Notes under the pieces: generated by a model
Seen by the model: only the letters and a program-made list of their open reading frames with translations
Databases searched by the model: none
What the model was told of the DNA's origin: nothing
Program-made: the position numbers and the translations under genes
Shown: piece by piece, positions 55,664 to 64,000 of the stretch
Numbering within the stretch: position 1 is the stretch's first letter
Layout of the letters: each line of letters opens with the position of its first letter
Assembly (NCBI GenBank): GCA_028673005.1
Contig: CM054116.1
Location: 69,763,315 to 69,827,314, forward strand
Source: Tanypteryx hageni
Taxonomy: Eukaryota; Arthropoda; Insecta; Odonata; Petaluridae
Direction: 5' to 3'
Length of the DNA: 64,000 nt

Positions 55664-57265
55664 GTTCGCAGCGTACCGCTTTTGTTATCTTTCAAACCCC
55701 ACACCGTTTCCGCGGATTTGTAAGCGAAGCACGTCAAACGACGCGACTCAAAGATTAGGTATCACTTTGAGATTTTCTTAGACTCATTTGCAAACAGATA
55801 TCCTAATTCCGGAAAGAGCCGTTTGATTGGGCGACATTTTTCAAGACGGACAAAAAAATGGCAGAAAAAACGGAAGGGACGATTCCCTTTGATGCGAGTA
55901 GTTTTCTTCCACAGTACACGAGCTTTTTTGCGATGAATCTATTAGATCTGCGGTTAGGTTCGTGCACTTCCACCACTTTATACTATACAAGATTTTTCCG
56001 GAATATCTAAAGCGGTTGATAATTCCTCACTTACAGTATTATGATGGCAGTTATTTTGGAATCTACCTTGAACCTCCCAACACGAAAACCACACCATCCA
56101 ACTTCCAACGAACTCCTTAAATTCCAGGTACCGGATAAACGAATTACCTAAGTTTCCAATTTTATTGAGTCGATCCCCAAGCCTCGAGGAGTGAAAAAAG
56201 ACGGCGGATTTGATTGGCGCGAAAACATTCGACCGCCAAGTACCGATACGCTGATAACGAGAAACACACACACCGCGAGCCATTCCGCGCCATATTTCGC
56301 CTGTTTTTTTTTCGGCGGAAATCCGCGACGACTTTAAGACTCTCGGATATGAAAAAAAAAAGTGTCGTCTCCTTGAAGCTCATTTCCATGCGCTTTATGT
56401 ACACAGGGCACGACTTTCACTCCATCTCCCGCGGAGCCTCAGTGACTCACTTCAAACCACTCCCACACTCATCCCCTCCCCATCTTCCTTCATCTCTCTC
56501 TCTCTACCCTCCCCCTTCACCGCCTCACCATCTACGCACCCACGCCCTTTCTCTCTCCCCTCCACTTTCCCCGCTTCCCCGTCCTATCTCTTCGCTCCCC
56601 TCCTTGGAGCGACCTCGTCTTCTCAACTCTCTTCCTGAGCATCCTCTCAAAAACTTCTCCCTCAGCCGAGGAGAGAGAAAGTGGGAGGGAGGAAAAACAG
56701 CGAAGCAGCGCGACCCGAAGACTGCCGTGGCTGACACCGAGTCCTCTTTTAAATAAAGCTCCGCGACGACTTTAAAAAAATAGTCGATTCTACAGATTCA
56801 CGGCGCCAAACTGGGTTAATCGAAATACACCAACATGCCATGCGGCGTTCACAAATCGAGCCGCAGGGTGGTAGTAGGTATATATGATAGTAGGTAGTAG
56901 GTATATCCGTAGAACCCCGTCCTGTAATCTGTCTCTCTCGTCGTCTTGGTGATTGTATCTTCATGAACAATTTCGCATGCCGATCGTTCCTCAAGGACTC
57001 GGGTCTGGATTCTTCTGAATCGTACCTTTCCGAAACTCTCTGATTAAGTACAGCGTGGTTTTCCAAAGTTTAAGAGTGTAAACTATACCGAATCTAGTTC
57101 TTTCAATAATGCTGTATCTCTCTTCTTCTCTTAGAACTCCATGCACGAATTGTACACCATTCCTGATACGTATTCGACTCACTGGCTCACTTTCTCTGCA
57201 ATTGTTTTAAATAATGGGTTGGGAAACATTTGAGAAGGGTGAAGAGATAAGGCGGTATACTCCAG
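55664..57265. other. Gene-free stretch
   Basis: A C+T-rich block occupies about 56455-56640. ORFs in it are Ser/Pro-rich by composition. No exon recognised. Upstream parts of the next LINE may extend leftward unrecognised. Confidence 0.45.
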
Positions 57266-57749
57266 GAACTTATCGGAAACGAGTTATGGGACGATCTAAG
57301 GAGTAGGGTAGAAAATTTAGAATGTATTGGGAGAAACAGACACGAATTTAAGATTGAATTGAAGCCGCAAAAGAAAACAAATATTTCGAAATTTTCTTTT
57401 ATTAATAGAGAAATCAGGTATTGCAATGTGTTACCTCAAGTGCTCTTCTAACGCTTACTAAAAAATGCAAAACGTTTTAAGAAGAGAGTTTGTTAACAGA
57501 AAGACTTATAGATTGTAAAAGTTGACGACAGAGTTGGAAGAATTAAAGGAGGAATAGGAATTATTTATGTATGGTTTGTATAATTCTTGTATAATTTGTG
57601 TTTATTTATCTATAATATTTGCATGCTTTTATGAATGATTTACGCATTATTATGTATATATTATAAACATTTATAGGACTACTACTGTCAAAGTTGTCGC
57701 CACCTGGCGTTAGCTTACTTGCGACGATTAGGGTTTAATAAATGAATAA
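57266..57749 (+). mobile_element. 3' end of a second LINE type
   Basis: One frame reads ELIGNELWDDLRSRVENLEC, then NRHEFKIELKPQKKTNISKF, SFINREIRYCNVLPQVLF, a stop, and KNAKRFKKRV. This has the C-terminal form of CR1-like reverse transcriptases: basic stretch, SF-NR---WN-LP motif, then FK-R. A 3' UTR and an AATAAATGAATAA end follow. It differs from the TGTAGA-tailed family. Only the last ~70 codons remain. Confidence 0.55.
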
Positions 57750-59420
57750 TTTGCTCCTTTAGATAGGATATCATAACTGGTTTAATGAAAATAATTAATG
57801 AATTTCTGCTTCAAAATATCGTATGAAAATTCAAGCTAGAGGTGAGAAAGGACCTCTTTTCTGCATAATTCACCGATGAGGCCGATACGCTGTGGAACTC
57901 CATGATACAGGAGAACTTTTGCATTAAATCAAACATGCCAAAAAAATTGAAACTTTGAATCGTCGACATTGACTCTCTTATAAAGACAAAGTTCGATATC
58001 CGTCTCAACAGAATTAAACGAATGGATTATTACTTAAAAAAAGTGTGATAAGTCCTCATCAAATCCCTCTATTTTGAAATAATACAAGGTTCAGTTCGAA
58101 GAGAACATACCTCATCATTCACAACCGTCATCACCTGCAGTAATCGCACGAATCATAAGGGTAGAAAATTTTCCTGCCAAACTGCACGGATAACGATCCG
58201 AAATATCGCACGTAACGGTGATTAAGATCCACGCGAGCGTCTTAACTGCAAAGCAACCGAAACCCACGCGGAGCTTAAACTTGGAGGAAATCGGTTCCAT
58301 TGAAAACACACGAGTCATTCACTCTCGCACCGTTTCACAAGACAAGACACCTCCATCCTGTTTCCTCCTAACCTCTCTCTCTCTCTCTTCTGAGCAATCG
58401 GCGCCAAGGCGGAGAGGAATTTAGATTTAACGACGCCGTAACCAAGGCCAGTTTTAACTATTCCTTGAAACTGATACACCTCAAAAATAGATTCCAGAGC
58501 CCACGTCGACATTTTGACCCCATCTACTTGGCGGCAGACATTTAGTGATTCGAAACGTCTTATCCCTTCCCCTCTCTCATCATCCCACTTCGCATTAACT
58601 CAAGAGAAGAGAGAACGCGGTGTGGTGAGGGTGTAATAAAAATAATAAAAGGTCGGTTATATCATCCGTTGAATGTGAGTGCGCATATACATATTCTTAC
58701 CCTCGCGCGCTAATGGGCTAAAATGTTTTCTAAGCGTTGCTGCGCCTCCGCTACCGTCATTTTTTTCAACAAAACGCGATTCGAATGAAAGCACGGCAAA
58801 GGCCATGTCAGAGGGTGGAGGAGGAAAGTAGGGATGGAGTGAGGAAGAGAAAGAGAGAAAAAAGGAAAGAGAGAAAAAAGGAAAGAGAAAAAGGGAAAGA
58901 GAGAGAGAGATAAGACCCACACAGTGCCAGTGCCTGTCTTCCGTGCCTTATTTTCACCGGAGTCATTATCGAGGCAAAAGTGCCCGTGGCTTTCTTAAAG
59001 AGGGCGCTTTAATTGCAGATCAATACTTGCGTGCACCGAGCTTCAAGTCACGCATGGCGATGAGAGGCACGCTCTCTTTCTCTTCTGGCAGCGAAATAAA
59101 ATGTTCGTAACCCGTACGGAGAATGGGGTGAGAGAAATATGGGAAGGGGGGGGGGGGCGACAAGCTCTCTAATTTCCCTTCCAGCTAACAATTCGTCATT
59201 TAAAAAATCTTGTCTTTTTTTAAATCCTGGTCCTTTAGAAATTGGAGGCATAGAATGCGGCCTATTCCTGCATTTTTTCTACAGAATTGCCGCTTTCGTA
59301 AAATAATTACTGGCATGGTGGAATGCTAAGGGATGAAACTACGAAGAGATAAAGATTCGCGAAAAAATCCATCGAAACCGTTCCATAATACTAAACTTTG
59401 CAGCGCAATTACTCATCTTT
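57750..59420. other. Gene-free stretch
   Basis: AT-leaning sequence with a purine tract at 58828-58912 and a short G run at about 59148-59157. No exon or RNA gene recognised. Confidence 0.5.
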
Positions 59421-61224
59421 TTAACCCATTAGTGCATAAAGTTGTTTTGACGTATTTTTCGTGGTTTTTTTTAATTGTTCTGTGACCAATATACCCTGTT
59501 AAACTACTAACGATGAAATTTTGGTTCCAAAATATTTTGGTACTTATTTTTGGGACGCTATATATGCATGGGGGTTAGCTGTATAAAAAATGCATGATTT
59601 TGATATACAGTAACAATTACTCAAGTCTAAATGTGTTTATTGTTTTTCTTTTAAAATTGGGTTGTCCTTTAAGATTAAATTTAATAAATATTCTAAACAA
59701 TCAACCACATGATTAGGTAGCTATACATTCAAGTGAATATAAAAACATACTGAAAAATCATAATATTTTCATTGTGACTGTTTCGATGTGTGGATATCTC
59801 TAAAGCATGTCGGGTGAAGTTCAATCTGACATTTACTGCAAATGAATTTCGCCATTTCACTGCAATTCTGGTAACTTTGCTGTATCTGGTTCTGAATCAG
59901 CCAGTGATTTAGTCCATCATAGCATACTGATTGCTGCTGACTTCTCATGGCGTGATGGCACTCCATTGGTTTTCAGAAGGGAATTGGCAAAATTTTGCTT
60001 GAACATAAGATGCTGAGTTTCCTGCCCTGTTCTGCGTGAAGCATGGCATGCATTTACGACCGAAACTTTCAAATTGAAAGTGCACTGTGATGACTTCAAA
60101 ACAGTTATTTCATAATTTTTTTCAGTGATTGATTTGGCCAAATTGGCAGTTTTCGCATTTTTTCGTTTTGGCCTCCCTATAATGCGGCCAAAACAACTTA
60201 TTGCCAGTTCAACTACATGTTCAGTCTTTTCACAAACGGAAAATAATCTTTTTCGCCTTATTTTAATAGGCCTACTTGTATTTGGACAATGTTTTCGTGG
60301 TTCCCATCACTTTGTTGTTCATTTACAGAATTGTCAAGCGGAACTTGTACCTTACATGCAGCTAGGAACATATTTTGGTTCAGATTAGCTTCATGTTCAT
60401 CGTCAGACTTGTCCTCTTCAGTGTTGTTTCCATCAGGAGGGAAAACATAAATGAGTGTCTCACTTTTCATGAGTGTCTCATCCTCTAGTACAGCGGTTCC
60501 CAAAGTTTACATGGTCTTTCACCTCCTAAACCTCTTTCTAGGAACCGTTGAAAAAAATGTGAAGAACCCCGTATGCTAAATACCTTAATAAGTTGTAATT
60601 GTTATAATGTAATATTTACAAAAAAATTGCCGTAGTATATTTAGTATATCATTCACGTTCAGCCTAAAAAACATAAAATGCGGCCTTAAAAATAGTAAAA
60701 GTGTATGTTCCGTGCATCAAAGTAAATGCATGTCAAGCATGTTCGTTTCATTCAAAGAAGAAATATAACATGTTCAAATGAAAAAAGACAAAATTTCATA
60801 TGTATATATTACGGCAGTGCATGGCGTCCTATTTATAAGACACTAAAGTTTTTAGTCAAAATATAAGACATATCTAATATAAAATCCAGAAGATCAGATA
60901 CCGTTTCAAAGGTAATATATTGTAGCTTCTCTTTATGCCAAAATATAAATTATAACCACAACCCATGAAAAAATACAATAGTTTTCATTTTCCCAGTCCT
61001 CGAAACAGCACACTGCTTGGCGGACAACATGAATATACACTATTTGTGTGTAGTGTATATAGTGTGTATAGTAAGTTCACAATTAAAAACCAGTCAAATC
61101 AAATGAAAACCGTGTCTCGTTGATGATATCAAACCATAAAATATTAATTTAAGAAACAATTACGAATTTTAAAAAATCTGAACCTAACGTCCTATTTTTG
61201 GGACACTATGCACTAATGGGTTAA
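59421..61224 (-). mobile_element. piggyBac element, internally deleted, TTAA flanks
   Basis: TTAA at 59421-59424 is followed by CCCATTAGTGCATA. At the right, the complement of CCCATTAGTGCATA ends directly at TTAA 61221-61224. A 14-bp exact terminal repeat starting CCC next to TTAA is the signature of piggyBac. The ~1.8-kb interior encodes on the minus strand only the beginning and end of the transposase. Subterminal motifs such as TTTTTGGGAC near 59547, GTCCTATTTATAAGACAC near 60827 and GTCCTATTTTTGGGACACTA near 61190 recur. A hAT-like terminus CAGCGGTTCCCAAAGTTTAC at 60491 suggests a further fragment inserted at the transposase start. Confidence 0.93.
59769..60503 (-). pseudogene. piggyBac transposase, N- and C-terminal parts only
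   Basis: On the minus strand the frame at 60503-60258 has an acidic N-terminal region (IYVFPPDGNNTEEDKSDDEH), as in piggyBac-derived proteins. The next pieces (60141-59769) are C-terminal: a basic region and a Cys-rich end FICSKCQIELHPTCFRDIHT, matching the C-terminal Cys/His domain that binds element ends. The central DDD catalytic region (several hundred residues in full-length proteins) is absent, and the two parts are in different frames. It cannot catalyse transposition. The deletion must have removed over 1 kb between about 60141 and 60258. Confidence 0.8.
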
Positions 61225-61720
61225 GCCGCCACAACATAGAAAACCTTTTCACAGTGCTATGCTACGTCTATGTGGAATCAGATGCAATAAGTATGAAGGC
61301 CACTTGAACCAAGAGTAAAGAATTAATGCAAAAGTAACATTTACTTCTGATAAGAAAAAACTCTGCTTTGATTATAATTAATGCCACAACGTAAGTAAAA
61401 ATAAAACAGCATTTTCGTGTTTATAAATAGAGAGAAATGAAAACACAATTTTAGCGCTTCTCAGAAGTATCCCTCTACTCCGACAGGCTCAAAACACCGT
61501 GAACGCTGCTTAGGCGTAGCTAAGCTTATCCAAGACAAAACTCTGCCGAACACATTTTTAGATCTCTTAACGAGGACTAGGATGTTTATCCCGAACAAAA
61601 CAGTAACATAAAAATCTTTCAAGTTTACAGGTCCACATGTATAATCCGGCTGAGATGCTACTACGTAGGTCCATATCTTTCAAGGCTGAAATAAAACCAT
61701 GGTTTCGTCATGGTCTATAG
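61225..61720. other. Spacer between transposons
   Basis: About 500 bp of AT-rich sequence with no recognised feature. Confidence 0.5.
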
Positions 61721-63483
61721 TAGGGCCGCCCAACTTCTTTGATGTGGCGGGCCAAATATGCTGAAAGACACTGACTGGGGGACCGGACTGGAGTTGGGGG
61801 GGATGGGGAGGTATAGGAGATTTACCTTTCATTTATTCTATTTTTATTAGAATATAGAAATTATACATTCTAAACAGTGTTCAAAAAAATACCTTTTAAC
61901 AAATATTATTCCTTTTAATGAAAACATTGTGGATGCAATGCTGCATCGGCAAGTTTATTTATATCTATAGTGATCTCTATGGTAGCAAGACGTAATGCAT
62001 GCAATTCATTCACTGATTGATGAACGACAGCGAGATTTTACATATTTCATTGTAGAAAAGGTGGATTCGCATATGTAAGTGCTGCCAAACATTGAAGTCA
62101 TCCGTAATCCAAAGTTTCTCATCTTGGAATACATATCAAAGAAGTTTGAAAAAGTCTTCTCCTGTATATTTTCTTGTTTGCAGAGCCAGATCAGCTTGCA
62201 TATCACATAATTCAAATTGAAGGCCCTTAGGTTGGTTTTCTATTACTGCTCCTAAAGGGTTGTTAGAAAGATAGATAGTTCCCTTCATACTGTCAAAATC
62301 TTTAAACCGGGAGTTGAAATTTTCTGAAAGGTCTTTTACAATTGAGGAGAATACTGTGAAATCAGCTTTTCCACAATCTTCTACTTCTTTAGAGATTTCT
62401 TGACAACATGGAAAGTGTGTCAAATCATTTCTTTTGAGATCTGATTCGAAAAGTTTTAGTTTATTACGAAACCCATTCAAATGCCCATATAGTAGAGATA
62501 TATTTTGTTTTTTACCCATGAACTTCCCATTCAAATCATTAAGGTGTCCTGTAATGTCAGTTTAAAATGCCAGTTCGCAAAGAAATGATCTTGGAGTTTT
62601 TCTCAAATTCAGTAGTGTCGCGTTACAACTCTTTTTTCAAAAAGACCAAAAAATCTCTCCAAGCACTTTCCTGCACTAAGCCACCGGATATCTGAATGCA
62701 AGAGATAATCTCCCTAAGCTGCATTTACCTCTTCTAAAAAACAACAAAATTTACGATGACTCAAAGATCTGTTACCTCCTCGAATCAGATTTGTTACCGG
62801 AACCTTCTCGGCATTAAGACGTTTAAGAGATTTGCAACATAATTGTTCTTGATGGATAATGCTGTGCATTGTAGGAAAATTCATTCCATTCTTTTTTAGT
62901 AGTCCAGCTAAACCAGTGCCAGTTCCAACCATAGCTTTAGCTCCATCAGTCACAATAGAAGAAGATTTATCAAAGCCACCGTCATCAGAAATACACTTTT
63001 GTACAGCATCAAAAATATCTTACCCTTTTGTATTGCACTTCAGTGAAGCTAATTGAAAAAGCTCCTCGTTTACAAAAAAATCATGTTGAACCGTTCTGAT
63101 AAATGTGAGCAGTTGACTTACGTCAGTGTTGTCAATACTATCATCCAAATCCAGAGAAAATAAATGCAACCTTGTACCACATCCAATAATTTTTTTGACA
63201 CATGTCCATGACTGCAATCCTTCGAGAAACTGTTTGACGAGAAACTGAAACGGTTTCGAAGTTTCTGGCGGCCTTTATATCTCCAAAGGTTTCAGCCATT
63301 TTAATAGCACATTTCTTGATTATTTCACCGTCACTAAAAGGCTTTTTAGACTTCGCCAATTAATTTCGTTTTGTTACCGTTTTCTTTACTTCGTCTTCGT
63401 TTTTTTTTTCGTTTTCATTTTTTTTTAAACTTCACTAGTCGCGGCCCAGACGTGGCCCGAGGGCCACCAGTTGGACAGCCCTA
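61721..63483 (-). mobile_element. hAT element with GTF2IRD2-like transposase, degenerate
   Basis: Left end TAGGGCCGCCCAACTT and the complement of the right end, TAGGGCTGTCCAACTGG, form inverted repeats (13 of 15 in the first bases). The flanking octamers GTCTATAG and ACGACAGT do not match, so the target duplication has decayed or the ends are slightly off. The interior is a minus-strand hAT transposase relic. Confidence 0.75.
62006..63359 (-). pseudogene. hAT transposase relic (GTF2IRD2/ZBED5-like)
   Basis: Minus-strand segments in order: AKSKKPFSDGEIIKKCAIKM and VSRQTVSRRI (63359-63141), LHLFSLDLDDSIDNTDVSQL (first Asp region), TDGAKAMVGTGTGLAGLLKK (second Asp, 62953), MHSIIHQEQLCCKSLKRL, DIRWLSAGKCLERFF (about 62650-62695), a linker, and a C-terminal region FGSTYICESTFSTMKYVKSR near 62020-62090, which is the hAT dimerisation end. 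The order and motifs match GTF2IRD2/ZBED5-type hAT proteins. Stops and frame changes interrupt at several points. It is about 450 codons long where family members usually have ~550-650, so the N-terminal zinc finger is probably lost. Confidence 0.88.
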
Positions 63484-64000
63484 ACGACAGTTAATGCTGA
63501 CAGGAAACAGAAACCTCGAAACCAAAGTGATGAACCATAAGTAACACTGCTTTGACGACAGAAGCTTATTTCAAGCATATAATCCAATCCTTCATTTATT
63601 CTGTTGGTGCTCTTCCCTGAATTACTTTCTCCAAGCGCATATTTCTTTTACCATTTCTAACGCTTCCAGCGATTTAGTTTTTTCCACGAGACGAGAACCG
63701 ACAACTAAATGCCACGATGTCATTCCCACTCCCTGACGTCACGGTCGGTTTTACAAAAAAAATCTTCCTTTTTTTCATCCGAAGGAAGCACTGGCTGACG
63801 TACCATCTGGAGAAGGGAGGAGTACGTTGTAAGCAGGAAAGGGACGGTCGGGAGAGAGATGATCGAACAGGCGCCAAGATTGTTAGGGGAAAGGATGATG
63901 CAGAAGATGGCTTTCCTACGAATGCGTGCGCATGGAATGGACGTTTTAATGTATTTCCGCCTCGGCGCATGCATGTTGTTTTTTTAGTTTGGATCCTGCT
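63484..64000. other. Gene-free right end
   Basis: Mixed sequence to the window edge. No exon, repeat or transposon terminus recognised. Confidence 0.5.

Noticed and set aside
60491..60600. A complete hAT MITE inside the piggyBac element
   Set aside because: Only a left-type terminus (CAGCGGTTCCCAAAG) is seen; no right terminus or target duplication was found.

Overview
This window is eukaryotic and most likely from an arthropod genome. Evidence for this is one intron-less nuclear-type tRNA, no dense run of long ORFs, abundant (TA)n and purine-rich simple repeats, and degraded copies of animal transposon families: hAT with a BED finger, Tigger/pogo, piggyBac, and a CR1/L2/jockey-type LINE with a TGTAGA-repeat tail. 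The species cannot be fixed from the sequence. I found no host protein-coding exon I would defend. The only confident functional host gene is a tRNA-Leu(UAA) at 2313-2396.

Layout. 1-13.9 kb: a foldback MITE at the left edge, the tRNA, a Helentron-like element with three ~154-bp internal tandem repeats (3562-4200), and long purine or pyrimidine tracts including a 16-bp G-rich minisatellite. 13.9-19.2 kb: hAT-type and Tigger-type MITEs plus relics. 23.3-26.2 kb: a degenerate Tigger/pogo element on the minus strand with a hAT-like insert inside its DDE domain. 28.4-29.6 kb: a near-perfect 33-bp-arm hairpin, then three hAT MITEs, two of them back to back on one 8-bp target site. 30.6-30.8 kb: a possible TATA/initiator core promoter with a 31-codon ORF. 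33-39.2 kb: two more hAT MITEs, a ~1-kb purine tract and a DDE transposase tail.

43.1-47.8 kb holds a 4.7-kb BED-finger hAT element bounded by an exact 8-bp target duplication. Four other elements lie inside it: two hAT MITEs, a ~440-bp foldback element and a second copy of the Helentron-like element. 49.0-50.7 kb holds a 5'-truncated LINE with an uninterrupted reverse transcriptase reading frame, sitting directly after the tail of an earlier copy. 54.1-55.7 kb holds a decayed relative of that LINE. 57.3-57.7 kb holds the 3' end of a different LINE. 59.4-61.2 kb is an internally deleted piggyBac element with TTAA flanks, and 61.7-63.5 kb is a GTF2IRD2-like hAT relic.

The elements do not form a working system. 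The window is best read as layered, mostly dead transposon insertions whose nesting order can be worked out from target-site duplications. Domain assignments come from recognising motifs by eye, without database searches.
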